The notes under the pieces: generated by a model
The model's database searches: none
What the model was told of the DNA's origin: nothing
Seen by the model: the letters and a program-made list of their open reading frames with translations, nothing else
In this document: positions 1 through 5,266 of the stretch, one piece after another
How positions within the stretch are numbered: position 1 is the stretch's first letter
Layout of the letters: every line of letters begins with the position of its first letter
NCBI GenBank assembly: GCA_004298675.1
Contig: SCRI01000039.1
Span: forward strand, 1-6,929
Length of the DNA: 6,929 nt
Direction of reading: 5' to 3'
Source of the DNA: a bacterium
GTDB lineage: Bacteria; Vulcanimicrobiota; Vulcanimicrobiia; Vulcanimicrobiales; SCRA01
Made by a program: the position numbers and the translations under genes

Positions 1-117
1 ATCGCCGCCAGCGGCTTGCTCTACCCTGCCTGGGCGATGGTGGCCATGGCTGCCAGCGTTACGACCGTGTTGTTCAACTCCTTCGCCGGGCGACTCGTCA
101 AGGGGACGGCGTCATGA
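1..117 (+). CDS. C-terminal end of a heavy-metal translocating P-type ATPase (partial)
   Basis: An open frame runs in from the left edge and ends at TGA 115-117, leaving 38 codons. The peptide is a hydrophobic helix (GLLYPAWAMVAMAASVTTVL) followed by FNSFAGRL and a short basic tail. This matches the last membrane segment of P1B-type ATPases, where a conserved Met-x-x-Ser and a following Asn-(Ala/Ser)-Leu stretch close the protein. Here the Met is residue 16 of the fragment, the Ser residue 19 and the Asn residue 26. Family members use ATP to export Cu(I), Ag(I), Zn or Cd across the inner membrane. In Cu(I) pumps the motif is usually Met-x-x-Ser-Ser; here the second Ser position is Val. The stop overlaps the start of the next gene by 4 bases, which implies translational coupling. 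The catalytic domains lie outside the window, so ion specificity cannot be read. Confidence 0.72.
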   Translation: MAASGLLYPAWAMVAMAASVTTVLFNSFAGRLVKGTAS

Positions 118-1505
118 AGAGCAATGTCTCCCCGTTTACCATCGTCGCAATCACGTCGATTGCAACGTTCCTCTCGAACCTCAGCGCCGGCATCGTGAAC
201 GTGCCCTTGCCGAAGATCGTGCAATCGTTCCATGGCGGCAACTTCGATCTCGTCTATGTGGTCATTTCGTACCTCGTACCGTACGCGGTCGTCATGCCGG
301 TCGCCGGGAAACTAGGAGATGCGTACGGGCAACGGCGCGTCTTCCTCTGGGGACTGGGCCTTTACGCGGTCACATCAGCGTTCACGGGATACGCGCCGAA
401 TATCGCCGGCCTCGTCGCGTTGCATACGCTGCAGGGCCTCGGCGGCGGCATCATCTTGGTCTCGATCGTCTTCATCAGCGCGCAGATCCGCGAACGAACG
501 GGCCTGGCCCTCGGAACCTGGCGAGCGGCGCTGCTCTCCGGCACGGTGGGCGGCCCGGTAGTGGGCGGTTACCTCAGCGCATACTGGGGCTGGCCTTCGA
601 TCTTCTGGGTAACTGCCCCAATCGCGGCGCTGGTATGGATTTGGGGCGCCTTCGCCTTAGAAGAGCTTCCGCGTAGCGGCGAGGGTCGCTTCGATTGGGT
701 GGGATCGCTTTCGTTCATCGTGGCGTTCTCGGCGCTGGTCGTCGCGCTTGCCGCTTCGGGCTCAGCGATGGATACGATGGCCTCCGGCCTCTCCAAGGCG
801 ATCGGCGCGACGATGGGCGCGATGGCGCTCATGCTCTACGGACTGTTCATCGTCGGTCTCGCGGTTCTTTGGTTCAATCAGCGAACCGAGAAGCAACCGC
901 TCTTCGACATGAGCCTGTACCGCATTCGTCCGTTCGTCCTGGGAAACGCCGGCACGTTCCTGGTCTGCGTCGGCATGTTCTCAGCGATGATGTTCGTTCC
1001 GCTCGAGCTTCAGTACGTGGGCGGCTACAGCGCTTTGCAAGCTTCTAATGTACTGTTACCGTTGGCAATCACGGCGATCGTCGTCGGTGTCTGGGGCGGT
1101 TGGCTCACGGATCACTTCGGCGCGGTGACCCCGTGGGTCACCGGCTTCACGATCATGGTCGCGGCTTTCATCTTGCTCGCACTCCTGGGGCCGTCGATCT
1201 CGCCGCTCGCGCTGGCCACGATTATGGTCATCGAAGGCGTCGGTATGGCGCTGCCCTTGGCGCCCACGGCGGTGTCCGCGCTCACCCACGTGCCGGAGGA
1301 ATCGGCGGGCGAAGCCGGCGGCCTCTTCAACTTCTCCCATAACATGGGGCGCGCCGTCTCACTTGGCGTCTTCGGCGCCATGCTGCGATTTGGCAGCGCC
1401 GGCAGCTACACCCTGATCTTTCTTATTGCTGCGGCTGCGATGGTCATCGGTGCGTTGCTGGTTCTAGGACTGGCGCCCCGTCCGCATGTTGCCGCTCAGG
1501 CGTAG
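114..1505 (+). CDS. DHA2-like MFS transporter (probable 14-TM drug/metal exporter)
   Basis: This 463-residue polytopic membrane protein has the marks of the major facilitator superfamily. Motif A is GKLGDAYGQRR (65-75, in the loop after helix 2), a motif-B-like LQGLGGGI lies at 106-113, and the antiporter motif C is GTVGGPVVGG (143-152) in helix 5. WGWPSIFWV (158-166) and RFDWVGS (about 192-198) are typical of the DHA2, 14-helix branch, and length fits it. DHA2 proteins are proton antiporters exporting drugs or other small molecules; the substrate here is unknown. The acidic residue common in the first-helix signature (around 24-36, SAGIVNVPLPKI) is absent. The ATG overlaps the stop of the P-type ATPase as ATGA, with AGGGGA at 101-106 as ribosome-binding site 7 bases upstream. 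Cotranscription with a metal pump suggests a role in the same stress response, but this is inference. Confidence 0.92.
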   Translation: MKSNVSPFTIVAITSIATFLSNLSAGIVNVPLPKIVQSFHGGNFDLVYVVISYLVPYAVVMPVAGKLGDAYGQRRVFLWGLGLYAVTSAFTGYAPNIAGLVALHTLQGLGGGIILVSIVFISAQIRERTGLALGTWRAALLSGTVGGPVVGGYLSAYWGWPSIFWVTAPIAALVWIWGAFALEELPRSGEGRFDWVGSLSFIVAFSALVVALAASGSAMDTMASGLSKAIGATMGAMALMLYGLFIVGLAVLWFNQRTEKQPLFDMSLYRIRPFVLGNAGTFLVCVGMFSAMMFVPLELQYVGGYSALQASNVLLPLAITAIVVGVWGGWLTDHFGAVTPWVTGFTIMVAAFILLALLGPSISPLALATIMVIEGVGMALPLAPTAVSALTHVPEESAGEAGGLFNFSHNMGRAVSLGVFGAMLRFGSAGSYTLIFLIAAAAMVIGALLVLGLAPRPHVAAQA

Positions 1506-1509
1506 GAGG
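1504..1509 (+). promoter_or_regulatory. Shine-Dalgarno AGGAGG that fixes a GTG start
   Basis: A perfect AGGAGG overlaps the TAG stop of the MFS gene and sits 6 bases before GTG 1516. An in-frame ATG at 1486 has no comparable site and would add ten Arg-rich residues lying inside the MFS gene. The GTG is therefore preferred as the start of the next gene. Confidence 0.8.
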
Positions 1510-1515
1510 CCGACC

Positions 1516-1968
1516 GTGCGAATCCCAAAGATTGCTTCCGCTTGCTGCGCTCTCGGCGTCTGCGGCGCCATCGCCTGCTCCGTTGCGATGTTCGCCGTGC
1601 CGCTCGGCATCGTGGGAGCCGCTGCCGCAGCAGGCGCGAACACCGCGACGCATGGTATGGGTGCCATGACAGGGATGGCCGGAGCGGGAGGAAGCGCGCC
1701 ATCGGCTACCCACCTCCCAGCTTGGGTCGCTATCCTCGATGACTACGGCAAGGCTCTCTTGAGCGGCTCCGTGACGCTCATGGTACTCGCGCTGCTGTTC
1801 CGCCGCTCGATCTTCGGCGTAACTACCGCCGTCATCGGCGGACTCGTGCTGTACTACGGCATGTATCTCCAGACAAATATGCCGCTCATGGAAGTCACCA
1901 CCGGCTTCGGCCTCGTACTCCTGCTGCTCGCGATGTTGGGCTTACGGAGCCGCGTGGCGATGGAGTGA
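1516..1968 (+). CDS. Small polytopic membrane protein with Cys-rich TM1 and Met/His loop, unknown function
   Basis: I do not recognise a named family. From GTG 1516 the protein has 150 residues and four predicted membrane segments, at about 7-37, 80-95, 99-118 and 128-143. The first helix carries Cys10, Cys11, Cys16 and Cys21, with a vicinal pair reminiscent of the metal-binding pair in MerT/MerF/MerC transporters. The loop after it holds His46, Met48, Met51, Met54 and His66 (HGMGAMTGMAG), a composition often seen in Cu(I)/Ag(I)-binding segments. The third and fourth helices are separated by a short Met-containing stretch (Met116, Met122, Met125). It follows the MFS stop by 10 bases and is the last gene of the ATPase-MFS operon. 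A role in soft-metal binding or delivery to the exporters is a plausible inference from composition and context only. The stop lies right at the edge of a decayed region. Confidence 0.75.
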   Translation: MRIPKIASACCALGVCGAIACSVAMFAVPLGIVGAAAAAGANTATHGMGAMTGMAGAGGSAPSATHLPAWVAILDDYGKALLSGSVTLMVLALLFRRSIFGVTTAVIGGLVLYYGMYLQTNMPLMEVTTGFGLVLLLLAMLGLRSRVAME

Positions 1969-1969
1969 C

Positions 1970-2036
1970 ATCCTGCGTGCTCGCTACTGGCAGCTCGACG
2001 ACAGCTTGAGCACATCCACGAAGACGATATCGTAGT
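1970..2036 (+). pseudogene. Remnant of the 3' end of an HD-GYP gene
   Basis: Read on the + strand this stretch encodes ILRARYWQLDD and then, after a one-base shift, LEHIHEDD. The intact HD-GYP gene at the right edge of the window ends FLHARCWQLDDGLEHIQDDD. The match is also at nucleotide level (41 versus 42 bases with one gap and two substitutions), so this is a truncated, frameshifted copy rather than chance. No HD-GYP motif or other part of that protein is present upstream; the preceding gene stops at 1968. It is probably a relic left by recombination or gene loss. Confidence 0.6.
1978..2018 (+). repeat. Inverted repeat, left copy (HD-GYP tail sequence)
   Basis: The 41 bases beginning TGCTCGCTACTGGCAGCTCG match the minus strand of 6507-6548. 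There is one single-base gap (after 2002) and two substitutions. The two copies face each other across about 4.5 kb. Confidence 0.75.
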
Positions 2037-2054
2037 CGGCATGCGCGCGCGAAG

Positions 2055-2436
2055 GTCGCGGGGATTCCAGCCATACTCGCGCTGGAAGGCGCGCATCTGC
2101 CCGGGCCCGCTGCCGCCCGGATCGACATTGAAGGCCAGCAACTGGACGCGATCGGCAAGCCCCGCGCCCTGAAGCGCGCGCTCGAATCTCACGAAGTGGG
2201 CCGCGATGATGGGGCAATACGTCGTGCAGTACGGAAAGACGAACGTCACGATCTGCACTTTGCCGCGGAAGTTTCTTGAACGCACGCGTCGGCCGACCTG
2301 ACTGCTGAGGGTACAGCTGGGAGACCAGGGCCGCCATCGCCGCGGCGACGATCCCGCCGGCGACGCCAATCCGCGCGCGCTCTCCTCCGCAGAGCGAAAA
2401 TTTCGTTCCATGGAGCGGCGCCTCGGCGCCATGCAC
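2055..2436 (-). pseudogene. Frameshifted, 3'-truncated SCO1/SenC-family copper chaperone
   Basis: On the minus strand one frame (2436 to about 2278, possible GTG start at 2436) gives an N-terminal membrane anchor (IGVAGGIVAAAMAALV) and then SGRPTRAF. The sequence continues in a second frame (about 2276 to 2055) with RNFRGKVQIVTFVF, the copper-binding CxxxCP motif as YCTTYCP (Cys codons near 2228 and 2216), then FNVDPGGSGPGQMRAFQREY and GWNPRD. That order is the SCO fold: the GKV strand, CxxxCP, the V-D-P strand and the RAF..YG helix. The switch needs a net one-base insertion (or two-base loss) near 2277. The WxFLTG segment and the C-terminal half with the third copper ligand, a His, are missing; similarity stops where the HD-GYP remnant begins. 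The thioredoxin-like N-terminal strand before GRPT also looks shortened. A sequencing error could explain the frameshift but not the missing C-terminus. Confidence 0.72.
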
Positions 2437-2449
2437 GTACGCGCTGCCG

Positions 2450-2456
2450 TATACTA
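2450..2456. promoter_or_regulatory. Bidirectional -10-like box between the SCO pseudogene and the SCO gene
   Basis: The + strand reads TATACT (2450-2455), one base from the sigma-70 -10 consensus, ending 9 bases before ATG 2465. The minus strand reads TAGTAT (2456-2451), ending 14 bases before the possible GTG start (2436) of the decayed SCO gene. No good -35 hexamer is visible 16-18 bases upstream on the + strand. If the + box is used, transcription would begin within a few bases of the ATG, giving a very short or leaderless message, although GAGGGG (2457-2462) also lies just before the ATG. Confidence 0.4.
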
Positions 2457-2464
2457 GAGGGGCG

Positions 2465-3517
2465 ATGAAGCCGTTCCGCATCCACGCGTTCTTCCTAGGC
2501 GCCGTACTGTTCGGCGCAAGCCTCGCCGCCGCAAGCGCGGCCCCGCTGCAGCCGCTCATACCGATGCACGGTATCGTGCTGGCGCAGACCTCCGCGAACC
2601 AAGCGATCGTGCGGAACGACGCGGTTGCGCAGATGCTCCCCGCGCAGACGCGCGCCTACCGCATACCGCAGGGCGCTCATCTCCATCCCGGCGAGCAGTT
2701 CGACGCGTACCTAAAAACCACGACCTCTCCGTGGACGCTCGAGGACCTGGACCCCGGCACCCGTTATGCCGTTGGACAGGCATTTCCCAGCGTGACCCGC
2801 TTTCTCGAGGTAGGAGACAAGCTGCCTGACGTACCTCTCGTCGATCAGCACGACCAGCCGGTGCAGTTCTCGGACTTTCGCGGTAAGACGACGCTGCTTA
2901 CCGTCATCTACGCGCGCTGCACCGATATCTGCCCGGTGATCACCCGCAAGTTCGTCTCGATTGCGTCCACCCTGTCCCCCAAGAGATTCCACTTCGTCGA
3001 GGTGACGATCGACCCGAACAACGACACGCCGAGCGTCTTGCAGGCGTATGCGCACAAGTACGGGGCGGTTGGCCCCCAGTGGACATTCCTGGCGGGTGAG
3101 CCGCGCGTCGTGGGAAAGCTGCTCGCGCAACTGGGAATATCGAGCGTGCACGGTAGCGATCACGTCACCGTTGCCGGAGATCGGCAGGTGGGCGCCAGTG
3201 ACGCCCTGATCGACCACAGCGAGCCGCTGGTCATCATCGACAAGAACGGGCGCATCGCGTCGATCATCCAGAATGCGGCTGTGTCGCCGAGCATGATCAT
3301 CGCCCAGGCACGGCACGACGACGGCCTGGTGTCGAACGGCTTCAAGCGCTTCGAACTGGCGGCGACGTCGCTGGTCTACTCGGTCTGCGGCGGTTTTCTG
3401 GTGGGCGAAACCACGGTCATGGTGGGCTTCTGGATCTTAGTCATCGGCCTGCCGATCACCACGTTCGCCCTCTGGCAGATCTGGCGGCGCGTCTTCTCCG
3501 ATCGCAGCCACGCCTAG
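2465..3517 (+). CDS. SCO1/SenC-family protein with N-terminal CusF-like domain and C-terminal membrane anchor
   Basis: The 350-residue protein begins with a signal peptide (cleavage after about AAASAA, residues 21-26). Residues about 33-96 align with the CusF-like copper-binding fold (HGIVLAQ... to ...SPWTLEDL). The SCO thioredoxin-like domain spans about 113-284: FSDFRGKTTLL (135-145), CTDICP with copper ligands Cys152 and Cys156, TIDPNNDTP (181-189), WTFLAG (206-211) and DHSEPLVIIDKNGRI (250-264), with His251 as the expected third ligand. A membrane helix (about 317-338) with a basic tail anchors the C-terminus. SCO proteins bind Cu and deliver it to, or reduce thiols of, the CuA site of cytochrome c oxidase; some act in redox or metal defence. 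All three copper ligands of the SCO domain are present, but the CusF-like ligand positions are changed. No oxidase gene lies in the window. ATG 2465 is preceded by GAGGGG at 2457-2462. Confidence 0.93.
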   Translation: MKPFRIHAFFLGAVLFGASLAAASAAPLQPLIPMHGIVLAQTSANQAIVRNDAVAQMLPAQTRAYRIPQGAHLHPGEQFDAYLKTTTSPWTLEDLDPGTRYAVGQAFPSVTRFLEVGDKLPDVPLVDQHDQPVQFSDFRGKTTLLTVIYARCTDICPVITRKFVSIASTLSPKRFHFVEVTIDPNNDTPSVLQAYAHKYGAVGPQWTFLAGEPRVVGKLLAQLGISSVHGSDHVTVAGDRQVGASDALIDHSEPLVIIDKNGRIASIIQNAAVSPSMIIAQARHDDGLVSNGFKRFELAATSLVYSVCGGFLVGETTVMVGFWILVIGLPITTFALWQIWRRVFSDRSHA

Positions 3518-3617
3518 ACTCGTCCGACAACCCGGCATGCGCGCGAATCGAGCGCGGTTTGTAAGCCTGACTACCGAAGAGTGAGGCACGTTGCGCTATC
3601 CTGCTCGTACGAGACAT

Positions 3618-3623
3618 AAGGAG
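3618..3623 (+). promoter_or_regulatory. Shine-Dalgarno AAGGAG supporting a TTG start
   Basis: AAGGAG lies 5 bases before TTG 3629 and is the only good ribosome-binding site near the start of the STAS domain. No in-frame ATG or GTG precedes the conserved region, so TTG is the likely start. The 111-base gap before this gene (3518-3628) otherwise shows only a weak -10-like TATCCT (3597-3602) without a convincing -35. Confidence 0.6.
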
Positions 3624-3628
3624 CGCAA

Positions 3629-4717
3629 TTGATTACTCGGGTAGTCCGCTGGGTTCTCACAGACCTGCCGGAGACGATCGATCGGCAGTGTCTCCTCAGG
3701 GTCAAGACCACTTTTGACGGGCATGTGAAAGCCGGTCGCATGCACCACATCATCAACCTCGACCGGGTGGGTGAGTGGCAGAATGAAGCGACCACATCCA
3801 TCATCACAATCTTGCGAACGCTGAGGAACGCGGGTGGCACGCTTCGACTCGTCACGACGCGCTCGGATATACGCGCTGCCCTCTCCCTTGCTGGACTGGA
3901 CAAGATTCTTGGCGTCTACACGGATGAAGTGGCTGCCTCCGCGGTGACCGAGGACAACACGGCAAAGCCTGGACGTGCTCTCCATGCGCGCGAAGCGTCG
4001 ACTCGAACGGACACGCAAGTTCGCGTGGTAAAGAGCGTCCGCTCTCTTCTGACGCTCCTCTTGCTACTTTTGCCGAGTGCCGGCGCACGGGCGGCAAGTA
4101 TAGCACAGACTGACGCGAGTCCGGGAGCGATACGCACTACGGATGCTCAAGAGATCGTGCAGCGCCTCATCGAGCGCGAGCCCGACTTACAGACATATCG
4201 CGCACACGTTAACGTGAAGATCCGTATGAGGAGTTTTCCATTTCTTGCGCCGGCACTCAAGGGCCAGGTCTACTTCGAGCGGCCGGGCAAGTATGAAGTG
4301 ATCTTCGACCACGTGCCTTTCTATGCCAAGGGCTTCGAGCGCGTTTACGGGGACATTGGTGACCCCTCGGATTGGTATCAGCGCTTCCAAGTCTCATATT
4401 CCGGACAGGCCATCGTAAGCGGCCATCCCGACATCGTGCTGACGCTCGTTCAGCGCGTGCGCGGAATGATCGATCATGAACGCGTCATGGTCGATCCCAC
4501 GACCTGGCACATCGACCAAATGGAGTGGCGTTACTACAATGGCGGTGTCATCACGATGTCGCAGCAATATTCCAATGAGGACGGCTTTGACATGGTTATT
4601 CGTCAATCGGCCGACATCCGGATACCACACTTTTCCGCCATCGGGGAGGCCGACCTGAGCGACTATCGGACGAACGTCGCAATCGATGATGCCACGTTCG
4701 CGAAGAACCGCCGATAG
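3629..4717 (+). CDS. STAS domain joined in frame to a secreted LolA-like domain
   Basis: One uninterrupted frame of 362 codons holds two unrelated modules. Residues about 8-106 look like a STAS (anti-sigma antagonist) domain: VLTDLPETID (9-18), HHIINLDRVGEW (39-50), GGTLRLVTTRSDIRAALSLAG (69-89, given here as GG..L.LV...DIR..L..AGL) and VYTDEVAA (96-103). At the usual phospho-Ser position (D-S-S-G-L in SpoIIAA-type proteins) it reads QNEAT, so classical phosphoregulation is unlikely. Residues 133-156 form a typical signal peptide or anchor (VVKSVRS, then LLTLLLLLLPSAGARAA). Residues about 165-362 resemble the LolA/LolB-like lipoprotein-carrier fold, with GQVYFERPGKYEVIF and the closing SDYRTNVAIDDATF. 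GTG 4025 could start the second module separately, but has no clear ribosome-binding site. As a fusion, STAS would be cytoplasmic and the LolA-like part extracytoplasmic. The exact ligand of either module is unknown. Confidence 0.75.
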   Translation: MITRVVRWVLTDLPETIDRQCLLRVKTTFDGHVKAGRMHHIINLDRVGEWQNEATTSIITILRTLRNAGGTLRLVTTRSDIRAALSLAGLDKILGVYTDEVAASAVTEDNTAKPGRALHAREASTRTDTQVRVVKSVRSLLTLLLLLLPSAGARAASIAQTDASPGAIRTTDAQEIVQRLIEREPDLQTYRAHVNVKIRMRSFPFLAPALKGQVYFERPGKYEVIFDHVPFYAKGFERVYGDIGDPSDWYQRFQVSYSGQAIVSGHPDIVLTLVQRVRGMIDHERVMVDPTTWHIDQMEWRYYNGGVITMSQQYSNEDGFDMVIRQSADIRIPHFSAIGEADLSDYRTNVAIDDATFAKNRR

Positions 4718-4860
4718 CAAGTCCGTGGCCCCGCGTCTGATCTCCGCGCTCTCGCGTGACCCGCCCGCCGATCAGTGCGCCATTCTCGCCGGCATGGCGC
4801 CTACGAGCTCCTCGAAGGCGGACTGCCCATCCCGGCACCGATGACGACCGCGTCGTACGC
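4718..4860. other. Intergenic region, possible gene vestige
   Basis: This 143-base gap contains no convincing gene. On the + strand, frame 4793-4864 reads HGAYELLEGGLPIPAPMTTA and stops at TGA 4862-4864 inside the downstream -35 box. It has protein-like composition but no start codon or recognisable family. It may be the tail of a lost gene, or chance in GC-rich DNA. No terminator-like hairpin with a T-tract follows the LolA-like gene. Confidence 0.2.
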
Positions 4861-4898
4861 TTGACAGTTCATGGATACATGATATATCGTCATGTCAA
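4861..4898 (+). promoter_or_regulatory. Sigma-70-like promoter with overlapping dyad operator of the arsR-merF unit
   Basis: A perfect -35 hexamer TTGACA (4861-4866) is followed after 16 bases by TATATC (4883-4888) as -10. The outer arms TTGACA (4861-4866) and TGTCAA (4893-4898) are exact reverse complements. Inside lies the perfect 8-base palindrome GATATATC (4881-4888), within ATGATATATCGTCAT, itself an imperfect dyad. AT-rich dyads covering the -10 are the usual binding sites of ArsR/SmtB repressors, so autorepression by the adjacent regulator is expected. The predicted transcription start (about 4895-4899) falls at the ATG (4899), and there is no Shine-Dalgarno sequence, which suggests a leaderless transcript. 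Confidence 0.78.
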
Positions 4899-5264
4899 AT
4901 GGCTAAGCTGCGTATTCGTCCAGGTCTCTCGCCGGAGCCCGAGGAGTCGGCGGACCTGCTCTACGCCAAGTTCATGAGCGGGCTGGCCGATCCAACGCGC
5001 CTGCGCATCGTGCGCTTCCTCATCGACGGCCCGCGCTCGGTGGGCGAGATTGTCGAGCATCTGGGCATGAGCCAGAGCCGGGTGAGCAACCACTTGGCCT
5101 GCCTCAAATGGTGCGGCTACGTCGATACTGAGCGCCAAGGGCGCAGCATCATCTACCGGATCACGGACCGCCGCATCCGCAAGATCCTCGAGTTGGCGCA
5201 GGCCGTCGTCGGCGAGAACGCCGCACACATCGCCGCCTGCACCCGAATCGACCTCGAGGCGTAG
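4899..5264 (+). CDS. ArsR/SmtB-family metal-sensing repressor, CmtR-type cysteine ligands
   Basis: This 121-residue winged-helix regulator has MSGLADPTRLRIVRFL (26-41), typical of ArsR helix 1-2, and the recognition helix SQSRVSNHLACL (58-69). The wing is RQGRSIIYRI (79-88). Cys68 and Cys72, in NHLACLKWCGYV, fall exactly where the Cd/Pb sensor CmtR of mycobacteria has its Cys57 and Cys61. Cys114 near the C-terminus (HIAACTRID) corresponds to CmtR Cys102. The ArsR-type As(III) motif CVC in helix 3 and the CadC/SmtB alpha-5 His/Asp set are not seen. Such proteins bind the operator without metal and release it when a soft metal binds the three thiolates. ATG 4899 abuts the operator and probably starts a leaderless message. 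The MerF-like gene begins 2 bases after its TAG, so both should be induced together. Cd, Pb or Hg are possible inducers; context favours Hg. Confidence 0.93.
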   Translation: MAKLRIRPGLSPEPEESADLLYAKFMSGLADPTRLRIVRFLIDGPRSVGEIVEHLGMSQSRVSNHLACLKWCGYVDTERQGRSIIYRITDRRIRKILELAQAVVGENAAHIAACTRIDLEA

Positions 5265-5266
5265 TC

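Noticed and set aside
1854-2432. Single 192-residue minus-strand ORF as an intact SCO gene
   Set aside because: Only its middle third matches SCO. Its N-terminus is Arg/Ser/Pro-rich out-of-frame sequence, the real anchor is in another frame, and its C-terminus is antisense to the HD-GYP relic and the preceding gene.
2711-3316. Long minus-strand ORF (201 codons) inside the SCO gene
   Set aside because: It is antisense to strongly conserved SCO motifs, Arg/Asp/His-rich and without family resemblance; a shadow of high GC.
3604-3613. 10-base perfect palindrome CTCGTACGAG before the STAS gene
   Set aside because: It is short, expected by chance at this GC content and not tied to a convincing promoter.
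3984-4031. ATG 3984 as start of the LolA-like gene
   Set aside because: It is out of frame with the LolA-like domain and stops after 15 codons; it would need an indel.
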